From F23-B02 sp946405205 (lineage in GTDB: Bacteria > Bacillota > Clostridia > Oscillospirales > Oscillospiraceae): a DNA stretch of 20,874 bases. The position numbers and the translations under genes were made by a program. The stretch's first letter is position 1. Every line of letters begins with the position of its first letter. Below, in pieces: positions 1 through 7,515 of the stretch. The notes under the pieces are model-generated. The model made no database searches. It was not told where the DNA came from and saw only the letters and a program-made list of their open reading frames with translations. The DNA is taken from contig CAMJGL010000027.1 in assembly GCA_946405205.1 (NCBI GenBank), positions 1 through 20,874 of the forward strand, written 5' to 3'.

Positions 1-2
1 CA

Positions 3-80
3 AACTGTGCGGCTGCGGAAATTGCGCACCGCCTTCATCTGCCACAGGCAGCGGCAGCCCGCCTCGAATTAGATAAATAG
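3..80 (+). CDS. possible C-terminal tail of a protein entering from the left
   Basis: One plus-strand frame is open from base 3 to a TAG at 78-80 and encodes about 25 residues ending in ARLELDK. The peptide is rich in Ala and Leu and looks like an amphipathic helix. The hairpin-plus-T run starting at about base 86 lies a few bases after the stop, which is where a terminator should sit if a gene ends here. The other two plus frames also stay open for most of this short stretch, so frame choice rests mainly on helical character and terminator placement. The family cannot be recognised from so little sequence. Confidence 0.35.
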   Translation, partial: NCAAAEIAHRLHLPQAAAARLELDK

Positions 81-85
81 CCATC

Positions 86-112
86 AAAAATGCCTGATTT
101 ATCAGGCTTTTT
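86..112 (+). terminator. hairpin with A-tract and T-tract, first of four in a row
   Basis: GCCTGA (92-97) pairs with TCAGGC (102-107) around a TTTA loop. It is preceded by an A run and followed by five T (108-112). This is a classic Rho-independent form and could work in either direction. It lies just after the possible coding tail that stops at base 80. Confidence 0.7.
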
Positions 113-122
113 GACGAGCATG

Positions 123-163
123 GCGAGGTTTTTCGTGAAATGAAATTTCACAAAAAACTTGGC
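123..163. repeat. long imperfect inverted repeat
   Basis: Bases 123-141 pair with 145-163 around a GAA loop. About 16 of 19 positions match, with a perfect inner stem GTGAAAT/ATTTCAC. The arms carry T5 and A6 runs. It is the second of four consecutive hairpins and no gene covers it. It may be part of a terminator cluster or of an interspersed palindromic element. Confidence 0.6.
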
Positions 164-172
164 GTTTTTGAA

Positions 173-209
173 GCGTGCAAAAAAGTCCGGGAGGACTTTT
201 TTGACACGC
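173..209. repeat. third hairpin, with outer and inner stems
   Basis: AAAAAAGTCC (179-188) pairs with GGACTTTTTT (193-202) around GGGA. A second outer stem pairs GCGTG (173-177) with CACGC (205-209) across a small asymmetric internal loop. The inner stem followed by T residues resembles a terminator on both strands. Confidence 0.6.
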
Positions 210-210
210 T

Positions 211-244
211 GAAAGGTCATCTTGCATTGCAAGATGACCTTTTT
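211..244. terminator. strong, probably bidirectional terminator
   Basis: AAGGTCATCTTGC pairs with GCAAGATGACCTT around the loop ATT (226-228), a stem of about 14 bp. On the plus strand it ends in five T (240-244). It lies between the possible plus-strand coding tail and the 3' end of the minus-strand membrane protein gene, so it can serve convergent transcripts. The plus-strand T-tract is the better of the two. Confidence 0.8.
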
Positions 245-255
245 AACAAACAGAT

Positions 256-1623
256 TTAAGCTTTGAGAAGGCGGGATATCAGCGCCGGCCTGATAGCGGC
301 CTCCTCCGCGGAGGGGGCAAAGTACAGACGGCTGAAAGCGATCGCAAGAACGAAGTACTGTCCGCTCGTAACGGTGAAGAGCACATGGCCGGCAAGCGCG
401 AGGTAACCGAAGGACATGCCCAGCCCGATGAAAAGCGCAAAGCTTATAATATCAAACTGCTTCAGAAGCGATCTTATAAACTCTACCGCGAGCCAGACGT
501 ACAGCCACAGCATTGCGGCGGCGCCCACGAGCCCGTAGTATATGACGACCTCGAAGATATCCATCTCGATGATATTGCTGACTGTGCTCCGGCCAATGCC
601 GAAGAGCCATGTCAGTACGCCCCCCTGACGGAAAAGCCCGAACTGCTGGGCCAGCTTATCGCTGCGGCCGCTGAGCACGGCTACCTCCATACTTTCGGTA
701 TCGGCATACACGGAGGGAGCCTCGAAGCTCATAACGATGTTGGAAACAAGGCGGTCAAAGCTTACTATGCAGCCGAGGATAAGCAGCAGAAGGAGGATGG
801 TCAAAAGAAGCTTGAACATTCTGACAAAATAGCTTGTACCGTGCCTGCGGATCGAGAACAGAGCGAAAATGAGCAAGAATCCGAAGGTGCCAATGGCGGC
901 GATGAATGCAGTCTTGGAGCCGATAAGAAACAGGGCGATGACAGAAAGTGAGGCCGCGAGCAAAGAAGCAACGGATCTTCCGGAGAAAAACCGCTCCTTC
1001 AGAGAAAGGAAGTTCGCGGCGGCGAGAGGCAGAAGCACAGTGAACACCGCGGTAATATCATTGCCTGAGTAAAAATAGCCCTTGCAGCCGCGGTAGCCCA
1101 AACGATCGGCATAGGTGTAATATCCGAGCGAGAAAATGTAAGGGATTATGATGCCCAGAGCGCAGACAATGCAGGTATAGCGGACTATCACAAATATCTT
1201 TTCGATAAATTCATCCTTGTTTTTGCACATACTGCGAATGAGCGACATATATGCAAACAGCATGACGATATTATAGCAGTATTTGACAAAATACTTAACG
1301 TCAGTTCCGAGACTGAGCTGTGCGCCGGTGAGCAGCAGAACGCCGATGGAGGCGCAGAAGGCCGCGCCCATGATAACGAGCGTGCCAATGGCGAGCTTTT
1401 CCCGGCGAAGCAGCAGATATACGGCGAATACAAGCAGCATTGCAAGCCTTATATAAAGGCTCGGCGTGCTTGCGAAAGAGGAGCTTTCGATATCAAGCTC
1501 CGTAGCTCCCACAAACTCGCGTATATAAAAACCGGTCGCGTAATCTATCAGCGGGTTTATGATGATATATATTATCAGTATTTTGTCCATCAGCGCAGCG
1601 ATGGAGGAACGCTTTTCGCCCAT
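256..1623 (-). CDS. O-antigen ligase / Wzy-like polytopic membrane protein
   Basis: This is a 455-residue, very hydrophobic protein with roughly ten to twelve membrane segments. It has the loop layout of the O-antigen ligase/polymerase family. A mid-protein YSGNDITAVF segment introduces a membrane helix. A large extracytoplasmic loop holds the motif SGR, then LFGIGRS, then an acidic stretch followed by the hydrophobic YYGLVGAAA helix, the usual order in WaaL/Wzy-type proteins. Such proteins polymerise or transfer surface glycans; the substrate is unknown here. The start is set at the ATG 1621-1623, with GGAGGT five bases upstream. A TTG at 1641 in the same frame would place that ribosome site inside the gene and is rejected. 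It is a single gene with its own tandem promoters. Confidence 0.75.
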   Translation of the reverse strand: MGEKRSSIAALMDKILIIYIIINPLIDYATGFYIREFVGATELDIESSSFASTPSLYIRLAMLLVFAVYLLLRREKLAIGTLVIMGAAFCASIGVLLLTGAQLSLGTDVKYFVKYCYNIVMLFAYMSLIRSMCKNKDEFIEKIFVIVRYTCIVCALGIIIPYIFSLGYYTYADRLGYRGCKGYFYSGNDITAVFTVLLPLAAANFLSLKERFFSGRSVASLLAASLSVIALFLIGSKTAFIAAIGTFGFLLIFALFSIRRHGTSYFVRMFKLLLTILLLLLILGCIVSFDRLVSNIVMSFEAPSVYADTESMEVAVLSGRSDKLAQQFGLFRQGGVLTWLFGIGRSTVSNIIEMDIFEVVIYYGLVGAAAMLWLYVWLAVEFIRSLLKQFDIISFALFIGLGMSFGYLALAGHVLFTVTSGQYFVLAIAFSRLYFAPSAEEAAIRPALISRLLKA

Positions 1624-1669
1624 GTCTACCTCCGGAATCAAATGCAGAAGAATAAGGTGTTGTCCATAA

Positions 1670-1698
1670 AATATAAACTATTAAGATGCATTTTTCAA
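1670..1698 (-). promoter_or_regulatory. proximal sigma-A-like promoter of the membrane protein gene
   Basis: Read on the minus strand, TTGAAA (1698-1693) and TATATT (1675-1670) are separated by exactly 17 bases. Transcription would start near 1663, about 40 bases before the ATG at 1623. Confidence 0.65.
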
Positions 1699-1817
1699 GA
1701 ACGGAATAATTAATTGTATATTTCAACAAACAGCATATCAGGAGCGGAGACGTTTTTTATACCATATCCAAACCGCGGTGTACGCGAAATACCGCGCCTG
1801 ACCTTTCGTGCTGATTA

Positions 1818-1846
1818 AATATACAATGCACGGACGATATTTTCAA
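1818..1846 (-). promoter_or_regulatory. distal sigma-A-like promoter of the membrane protein gene
   Basis: The same hexamers recur upstream on the minus strand: TTGAAA (1846-1841) and TATATT (1823-1818), again with a 17-base spacer. Use of this promoter would give a leader of about 190 bases before the ATG at 1623. It lies just downstream of the alanine racemase stop at 1863. No convincing terminator was found between 1740 and 1862, so readthrough from the racemase is also possible. Confidence 0.55.
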
Positions 1847-1862
1847 CAACAAAAATGTAACC

Positions 1863-2948
1863 TTATTTAAAAATAATGTCGAAGCCCCTTAGTATAAGCG
1901 GATTTATATCAGCCGCCGCTGCATCTCCTTCTTCGCAGCAGCAGCCGGAAACGTCAATAACGCAGCTCATCATCCCCACTCTGCCGAGAACGGGGCAGCG
2001 CTGCCCGCGGACCTCCACCCACAGACTGTCACGCCTTAGCAGCGCAAAAAAGGCGCCGAACAGTCTGCGCAGCATTAGCGGAAGCTGCATGGCCCCGCAG
2101 CCTCGCTCAAGCCCGAAGCCGTTATAGTATCCGATACTGCACAGTGCCACCCTGGTATCCCGCGGCGCCCTCCACGCCGAGCCGTAGCCGACTCCGTGCC
2201 CCTTTGGCAGGACACGCAGCTCCGATATGCTGCCGATGCAGCGCACTGCGTTTTTCAGCCTGCACCCGCCGACGGACACGCGCCCGAGAAAGGCCGAACC
2301 CAGACGCACCGCCCCGCAGCGCATCTCGGGATATCTGAGAAAGGCCTCGGAGCCTGCGCAGTGCAGCAGCCCCGGGTCAAAGCCTGCACGCTTTATCCTT
2401 TCGGCGGTGCGCATGAAGCTTTTAAACTGCGATTTTGTGCTTCTTCTGCTCTGCGGCTTGCTGAAGTGGGTGTACAGCCCGCTTATGTGCAGCGCCTCCG
2501 AGGCGGTGTAAAGCGGCAGGAACTCGTCAAGCTGAGAGGGGAGAAAACCGCAGCGGCCCATGCCGGTATCGAGCTTTATGTGCGCCTCGGCAGTAAGCCC
2601 GAGCCTTTCAGCGGCCTTAATAAGAGCATTGGCTTCCTCCGCAGTGCCGACGGTGAATATAACGCCCAGCTTAAGCAGCTTTTCTGCTTCCCGTGCATCC
2701 GAGACCGTCTGCAGGAATAATACTTTAATGTCACCGACTCGCAGTGCCGTCAGCCGCTCGGCCTCATCAGGCTCCGAGACAGCAAAGCGCCTTATGCCGC
2801 AGTCGTAAAGAAGCCCCGCCATGGCCTCGAGCCCCAGTCCGTAGCCGTCGCCCTTGACCACTGCCCATATCTCACTGCTGCCCGCAAGCGATTTGAGTAT
2901 CTCCGCGTTCCTGCGGATAGCAGCGGTGTCCACAATGCATTTTTTCAT
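1863..2948 (-). CDS. alr: alanine racemase (PLP-dependent, cell-wall D-alanine)
   Basis: Alanine racemase interconverts L- and D-alanine for peptidoglycan using pyridoxal phosphate. The 361-residue length is normal. The N-terminal barrel carries AVVKGDGYGLG with the expected PLP lysine at about residue 32. Later come HIKLDTGMGRCGF and a C-terminal GVGYGSAW motif carrying the second catalytic tyrosine. The lysine motif departs from the common KADAYGHG form (Gly for both Ala, Leu for His). The start is the ATG 2946-2948, which overlaps the upstream fem gene as ATGA; an earlier in-frame start would run deep into that gene. The overlap implies translational coupling, and both products serve peptidoglycan synthesis. 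A dedicated amino-acid racemase other than alanine cannot be excluded. Confidence 0.88.
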   Translation of the reverse strand: MKKCIVDTAAIRRNAEILKSLAGSSEIWAVVKGDGYGLGLEAMAGLLYDCGIRRFAVSEPDEAERLTALRVGDIKVLFLQTVSDAREAEKLLKLGVIFTVGTAEEANALIKAAERLGLTAEAHIKLDTGMGRCGFLPSQLDEFLPLYTASEALHISGLYTHFSKPQSRRSTKSQFKSFMRTAERIKRAGFDPGLLHCAGSEAFLRYPEMRCGAVRLGSAFLGRVSVGGCRLKNAVRCIGSISELRVLPKGHGVGYGSAWRAPRDTRVALCSIGYYNGFGLERGCGAMQLPLMLRRLFGAFFALLRRDSLWVEVRGQRCPVLGRVGMMSCVIDVSGCCCEEGDAAAADINPLILRGFDIIFK

Positions 2949-3985
2949 CTCAGAAGCCCCCTCAGCCCGCGGTAAAGACGTATCGACGAGCCGATAATAA
3001 AGTTCATGCACCGGTCAAGTACAAGATCGTATTCTCCGACAAACTCCGTAAACTCGCCTCCGAAGCCCTTTTTGAAGCGATACAGCCCGTACAGTGGGTC
3101 GTCCTCCCGCAGCTCGCCGGATACACCGCGAAAATCGTAAATGCGGCTTCCGCGCTCCAGCGCCCAGCAGATCATGCTCCACTGGAGCAGGTAGTTGGGC
3201 ATCTTATCCCGATGCTCGTTTGCGCTTGCGCCGTACAGATACCATACCTTGTCTCCAAAGGCGACGGCTATGGCTCCCGCTATGGGAACGCCGTCGTAAT
3301 ATGCCATGTACAGCCTTGCGTTTTCGCCGAAAATTTCGAGCATGCTCCTGAAGTATTCCGCGCCGCGCACGGTGAAGCCGTCGCGTCTGCCGGTTATGAG
3401 CATCAGACGCTCGAAATCATCCACGTCCTCAGGGCCGCCGAGCCTTATCTCGACCCCGCTGCGCTGAGCCTTTCGCAGGTTATAGCGTGTCTTTTGCGAG
3501 AAGGAGAGAAATATCTCCGATGCGTCCCTGTTCTCAAGATCAAGGCGGAACACGAACCTCGGCTGTGCGCCTTCAAAACCCTTTCCCCGGCTGACACATT
3601 CAAAGCCGTGCCGCTCGAGCATGGCGGTAAAGGCGGTGTTTTCGGCGGGAACGTCGGGATCGATTTTTATAACATAGGCCTTGAAGCGCTTGGCAAGTAT
3701 CTTTGCCGCCGCCATGAGCCTTGAAAAGGTCTCCTCGTCGCCGGTATCGCATACAGGGCCGCGGCAGGAGTACATCATGCTGCAGCCGAACAGCGGAGCT
3801 CTGCGGATGAGAAACGCCATGGAGCCTTTAATTTTTCCGTCTGTTCCCCGCACGACTGCGGCCCTGAACTCCCATGCGCTCTTCTGCCTGCCCCACAGGT
3901 GGGACTGGGCGAAATGCCCTTTAGGGTGCGATGCGATGAAGCTTTCGTATTCTGCCTCGGTGCTTTCGTTAATAAACTCTATCAT
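2945..3985 (-). CDS. FemX-type peptidoglycan interpeptide-bridge aminoacyltransferase
   Basis: Fem proteins use aminoacyl-tRNA to add Gly, Ser or Ala to the lipid II stem peptide at the cytoplasmic membrane face. The 346-residue protein has the two-GNAT-fold pattern of the family. There is a FIASHPKGHFAQSHLWG-type N-terminus. FSQKTRYNLRKAQRSGVEIR in the middle lies in the region where the tRNA-interacting helical segment usually sits. YLYGASANEHRDKMPNYLLQW and YDFRGVSG followed by LYRFKKGFGG form the classic C-terminal half. It lacks the long coiled-coil arm of staphylococcal FemA/B, so it is closer to the FemX class. The start is the ATG at 3983-3985 with AAGAAGG seven bases upstream. It is the first gene of a two-gene operon with alr. 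Which amino acid is added cannot be told. Confidence 0.88.
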   Translation of the reverse strand: MIEFINESTEAEYESFIASHPKGHFAQSHLWGRQKSAWEFRAAVVRGTDGKIKGSMAFLIRRAPLFGCSMMYSCRGPVCDTGDEETFSRLMAAAKILAKRFKAYVIKIDPDVPAENTAFTAMLERHGFECVSRGKGFEGAQPRFVFRLDLENRDASEIFLSFSQKTRYNLRKAQRSGVEIRLGGPEDVDDFERLMLITGRRDGFTVRGAEYFRSMLEIFGENARLYMAYYDGVPIAGAIAVAFGDKVWYLYGASANEHRDKMPNYLLQWSMICWALERGSRIYDFRGVSGELREDDPLYGLYRFKKGFGGEFTEFVGEYDLVLDRCMNFIIGSSIRLYRGLRGLLR

Positions 3986-4110
3986 TGTCTGACCTTCTTT
4001 CGCCGGGAAGCATATACCGTGCGAACATACGAAGAGCAAACAAAAAGCATCAAAACGAAAAAACTATACACAGTCGGAAAAATGGCTAATAGTTTAAATA
4101 CTGTATGAAA

Positions 4111-4139
4111 TTGACTTATTATGCCTTGTGTTGTATAAT
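4111..4139 (+). promoter_or_regulatory. strong sigma-A-like promoter of the five-gene FAD/kinase operon
   Basis: TTGACT (4111-4116) and a perfect TATAAT (4134-4139) are spaced by 17 bases. Transcription would begin near 4146, giving a leader of about 30 bases before the ATG at 4177. The fem/alr operon diverges from the same gap. A matching minus-strand promoter is less clear; TATAGT at 4067-4062 on the minus strand is one weak -10 candidate. Confidence 0.8.
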
Positions 4140-4176
4140 GTGTATAGATTAAACAACGTGTATGGTGATCGGAGCT

Positions 4177-5880
4177 ATGAGAATTGAAAGCATAAACAGA
4201 AAACTGTACAGGAAATTCGGCGGCAGGGTCAGAGCCGAAAAGCGCGATGACTGCATTTACCTCAGCGGCGAGCTCGACAGCTGGGACGACGTGGTCGATG
4301 CGGGCATGACGGCGGCGACCAAAAACTCCCGCTGCCATGTGGTGAACGACATTGTTTTCACCGGCGCCGAGCCCGAGCCGATGCATATGCCCGGCATAAG
4401 TGACGATGTCCTTGAGGGAGACAGTCCCGACGTTCTGATCATCGGCGGCGGCATATCCGGCTGCACTGTTGCGCGGGAGCTTTCGCGCTATAAGCTCGAT
4501 ATCCTGCTGATTGATAAGGAAGCGGATCTCGCTCTGGGCGCATCGGGCAGGAACGACGGCGAGGTACATCCGGGCGTCGATCTGTCCAGGGGCTCGCTCA
4601 AGCACAAGTACATCCGCAGGGCGAATCATATGTACGAGGGCATATGCCGCGAGCTTGATGTGCCGTTCAGACGTACGGGGCAGTATGCCTGCTTTACGCA
4701 CAGATCGTGGCTGCCCTTCGTGTGGCTTTATGCCATGAAACGCAGATATATTGACGGTATTGAGGATACGCGCATCGAACTGGGCGGCAGGATCCGCGAA
4801 AAGGAGCCGAGCATATCTCCCAAGGTCGCGTTTGCGCTTTCAAGCCCCTCCTCGGGAAGCGTGAGCCCGTATAATCTCGTCATCGCATATGCCGAAAACG
4901 CGGTGCATAACGGCGCGAGGGTATCACTGAACACAGCAGTGACCGGAATGGAGCTTGACGGCGGCAGGATAAAGGCCGTTCACACCAACCGCGGCACGCT
5001 GCACCCGCGCATGGTCATAAACTGCGCCGGCGTGTATGCCGACAAGGTCGCAGAGATGGCGGGCGACAGGTTCTTTACCATCCATCCCCGCCGCGGAACA
5101 AATTCAATACTTGACAAAAAGACCGGCGCACGCTTTGCCTCCATCGCATCGGTGGTGGGCGCAAAAAGTCCCGGGCATACCCACACCAAGGGCGGCGGCA
5201 TCCTGCACACGGCTCACGATAATCTGCTGGTCGGGCCCGACGCCGTTGAGACGTGGGAGCGGGAGAACACCGCAACGAGCCGCGAGAGCATAGAGCGGGT
5301 CTTTGCAAAGCAGAAGCACACCATGCCCACGCTCTCGGAAAAGGATATCATAACCTATTTCACCGGCGTCCGCGCCCCTACATATGAAGAGGATTTCATA
5401 ATAGAACCAGGCCGCAAAACGGAAAATATCTTCCACGTCGCCGGCATACAGTCCCCGGGACTCACCACCGCTCCGGCGGTCGCGGAGGACGTGGCCAAGG
5501 CTGTAGCCGAGACCCTCGGCGCGGATAAAAACGAGGGCTTTGACCCCGTGCGTCACGCGCCGCCGCATCTTGCCGCCATGAGCGACGCCGAGAGGGCGGA
5601 GCTTATCAGGGAAAACCCCGATTACGGCGTTATCGTGTGCCGCTGCGAGGAGGTAAGCCGCGGCGAGATACTGGACGCTCTCCGAAGCCCCGTATGCGTC
5701 CCCACGCTCGACGGCGTAAAAAAGCGCGTAAGACCCGGTATGGGCAGATGCCAGGGCGGCTTCTGCTCCCCGCTGGTGACTAAGATAATTGCGGAATACC
5801 TCGGCGTACCGCTGACGGAGGTAAGAAAATCCTCGGCTGAGTCCGCCATAGTGTTCGAGAGCAGGAAGGGAGGCCGCTGA
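4177..5880 (+). CDS. GlpA-like FAD-dependent dehydrogenase with C-terminal [2Fe-2S] (BFD-type) domain
   Basis: The protein has 567 residues in three parts. Residues 1-75 form a small extension resembling a BON domain, with IYLSGELDSWDD followed by a VVNDIVF strand. Residues 85-450 form a DAO-type FAD domain starting with DVLIIGGGISG (FAD loop at 90-95) and including GASGRNDGEVHPG. The C-terminus from about 485 has CRC (C488, C490) and GRCQGGFC (C525, C530), the CxC...Cx4C ligand set of BFD-like [2Fe-2S] domains also found in anaerobic GlpA. The expected role is oxidation of glycerol 3-phosphate or a related alcohol phosphate, with electrons passed to partner subunits. The ATG at 4177 is chosen because GGTGAT/GGAG precedes it; the ATG at 4162 has no ribosome site. 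It is the first gene of the operon, and its stop lies one base before the next ATG. Confidence 0.85.
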   Translation: MRIESINRKLYRKFGGRVRAEKRDDCIYLSGELDSWDDVVDAGMTAATKNSRCHVVNDIVFTGAEPEPMHMPGISDDVLEGDSPDVLIIGGGISGCTVARELSRYKLDILLIDKEADLALGASGRNDGEVHPGVDLSRGSLKHKYIRRANHMYEGICRELDVPFRRTGQYACFTHRSWLPFVWLYAMKRRYIDGIEDTRIELGGRIREKEPSISPKVAFALSSPSSGSVSPYNLVIAYAENAVHNGARVSLNTAVTGMELDGGRIKAVHTNRGTLHPRMVINCAGVYADKVAEMAGDRFFTIHPRRGTNSILDKKTGARFASIASVVGAKSPGHTHTKGGGILHTAHDNLLVGPDAVETWERENTATSRESIERVFAKQKHTMPTLSEKDIITYFTGVRAPTYEEDFIIEPGRKTENIFHVAGIQSPGLTTAPAVAEDVAKAVAETLGADKNEGFDPVRHAPPHLAAMSDAERAELIRENPDYGVIVCRCEEVSRGEILDALRSPVCVPTLDGVKKRVRPGMGRCQGGFCSPLVTKIIAEYLGVPLTEVRKSSAESAIVFESRKGGR

Positions 5881-5881
5881 G

Positions 5882-7135
5882 ATGGAAGAGTATGACGTGA
5901 TCGTGATCGGCGGCGGCCCGGCGGGACTTGCCGCGGCAATATCCGCAAAGGAAAACGGCGCTCAGGCGCTGATTATAGAGCGCGAGGAGCGCACGGGCGG
6001 AATGCTCAAGCAGTGCATCCACGACGGCTTCGGTCTCCAACGCTTCGGCGAGAGGCTGGCAGGACCGGAATATGTCGAGCGCTTTATCGACAGGGCCGCC
6101 GAGCTCGGAATCAACGTGATGTGCAGCACCTTTGTGACGCGCGCGGAGAAGCTGGATGAGGGCTTTGCCGTGACGGTGGTCAACCGCGAAGGCTTAAAGA
6201 CCCTTAGAGCTAAAAGCCTCGTACTTGCAACGGGCTGCCGTGAGCGCAGCGCAAAGCAGGTGTTTATCCACGGCACCCGACCCGCCGGCGTGTTCACCGC
6301 AGGCACCGCGCAGCATTATACGAACCGTCTCGGCGTTATGCCGACAAAAAAATGCGTTATCCTCGGCAGCGGCGATATCGGCCTTATCATGGCGCGCCGC
6401 CTGACCCTTGAGGGGGCCGAGGTGCTCGGCGTTTATGAGATAAACCCGACGCCCTCAGGGCTTACCCGCAATATACATCAGTGCCTTACGGACTATGACA
6501 TCCCCCTGCACCTGAGCCACACCGTCACCCGCGTGTTCGGAAAGGACCGCCTTGAGGCCGTGGAGGTCTGCGCGGTGGACGAAAGCTTCAGGCCCATACC
6601 CGAAACGGCGGAGAGGATAGAGTGCGACGCGCTCATCGTGTCCGTCGGCCTTATCCCCGAAAACGAGCTTGCCGAGAGCATGGGTGTTGAGCTGGATAGT
6701 CATACAAAGGGCCCCGTCTGCGACGGCCAGCTCATGACGAGCGTACCGGGCATATTCTCCTGCGGCAACGCCCTTCATGTGAACGACCTTGTCGATTACG
6801 TCTCCGCCTCGGGCGAGGAGGCCGGAAAAAACGCGGCGCTGTATGCTGCACGCGAGCGGCGGAGCGTGGATATACATATAGGCAGTGAGTTCATGTACCT
6901 TGTACCGCAGCGGCTTGACCTTAACGCGGATAATTCAGGGCTCAGCTTCTATTTCCGCTCAAGCTCGGTGCTGGGCAAAAGCGTCCTGCGCCTGAAGGTC
7001 GACGGTGCGGAGGTCTGGAAGCGCGGCTACCCCTTCCTGCGCCCGCCTGAGATGCAGCAGCTCGTGCTGGACATGACGAAATTCGGGATAACGGACGCTT
7101 CCGACGTGCGTTTTGAAATTGAGGTGGCGGAATGA
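5882..7135 (+). CDS. NAD(P)/FAD-dependent oxidoreductase, partner of the GlpA-like subunit
   Basis: The 417-residue protein is a two-dinucleotide-fold flavoprotein. IVIGGGPAG at the N-terminus (loop at 10-15) binds FAD, and CVILGSGDIG in the middle is a second GxGxxG fold for NAD(P). The family-typical GGMLKQCIHDGFGL and LATGCRERSA segments are present. The last 85 residues form a separate beta-rich tail. In Clostridia this type of protein commonly sits between a GlpA-like dehydrogenase and a DUF1667 protein next to a glycerol kinase (from memory). It probably forms a complex with its neighbours and delivers electrons to or from NAD(P). A strong AGGGAGG precedes the ATG. Its stop overlaps the next start as ATGA. 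Confidence 0.85.
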   Translation: MEEYDVIVIGGGPAGLAAAISAKENGAQALIIEREERTGGMLKQCIHDGFGLQRFGERLAGPEYVERFIDRAAELGINVMCSTFVTRAEKLDEGFAVTVVNREGLKTLRAKSLVLATGCRERSAKQVFIHGTRPAGVFTAGTAQHYTNRLGVMPTKKCVILGSGDIGLIMARRLTLEGAEVLGVYEINPTPSGLTRNIHQCLTDYDIPLHLSHTVTRVFGKDRLEAVEVCAVDESFRPIPETAERIECDALIVSVGLIPENELAESMGVELDSHTKGPVCDGQLMTSVPGIFSCGNALHVNDLVDYVSASGEEAGKNAALYAARERRSVDIHIGSEFMYLVPQRLDLNADNSGLSFYFRSSSVLGKSVLRLKVDGAEVWKRGYPFLRPPEMQQLVLDMTKFGITDASDVRFEIEVAE

Positions 7136-7512
7136 AAGAATTTAGCTGCATAGGCTGCCCGAGAGGCTGCCTGCTCCATGTTGAGGAGGAAAACGGCGGC
7201 TTCACCGTGACGGGAAACAGCTGCCCGAGAGGCCGTGAGTTTGCGATAAGCGAAATGACGGCCCCCAAGCGCACGATCTGCTCGGTGGTGAAGACCGTGT
7301 TCGCCGACGCTCCTGTACTGCCGGTCAGAGTATCGGCGGATATTCCAAAGGAAATGATATTTGACGTGATGGGCGAGATAAACTCCGTAACGCTCACCGA
7401 GCGCATAGGCCGCGGCGATGTCGTCATCGAAAACGTGCTGGGTCTGGGCGTTGACGTCATATCCACAAGTGATCTATTAAAACAGAATATATATGCATTA
7501 TCGGAGGGATAA
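7132..7512 (+). CDS. DUF1667 family cysteine-motif protein
   Basis: This small protein of 126 residues has four N-terminal cysteines: C6 and C9 in SCIGCPRGC, C13, and C31 in NSCPRG. This pattern is typical of DUF1667 and suggests metal or Fe-S binding. The remainder, with ADIPKEMIFDVMGEINSV, is a compact domain. It overlaps the previous gene by four bases (ATGA) and ends three bases before the kinase start, so it is co-translated with the two flavoproteins. In Clostridia these three families recur together beside glycerol kinase genes (from memory), which suggests a small electron-transfer subunit of a GlpABC-like complex. The biochemical role is not established. Confidence 0.85.
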   Translation: MKEFSCIGCPRGCLLHVEEENGGFTVTGNSCPRGREFAISEMTAPKRTICSVVKTVFADAPVLPVRVSADIPKEMIFDVMGEINSVTLTERIGRGDVVIENVLGLGVDVISTSDLLKQNIYALSEG

Positions 7513-7515
7513 GAA

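Noticed and set aside
35..232. A 65-codon minus-strand open frame across the four hairpins
   Set aside because: It is made of inverted-repeat sequence, has no ribosome site I trust, and the hairpins explain the region better.
1774..1796. CGCGGT/ACCGCG hairpin as a terminator for alanine racemase
   Set aside because: The loop is 11 bases and neither strand has a T run after the stem.
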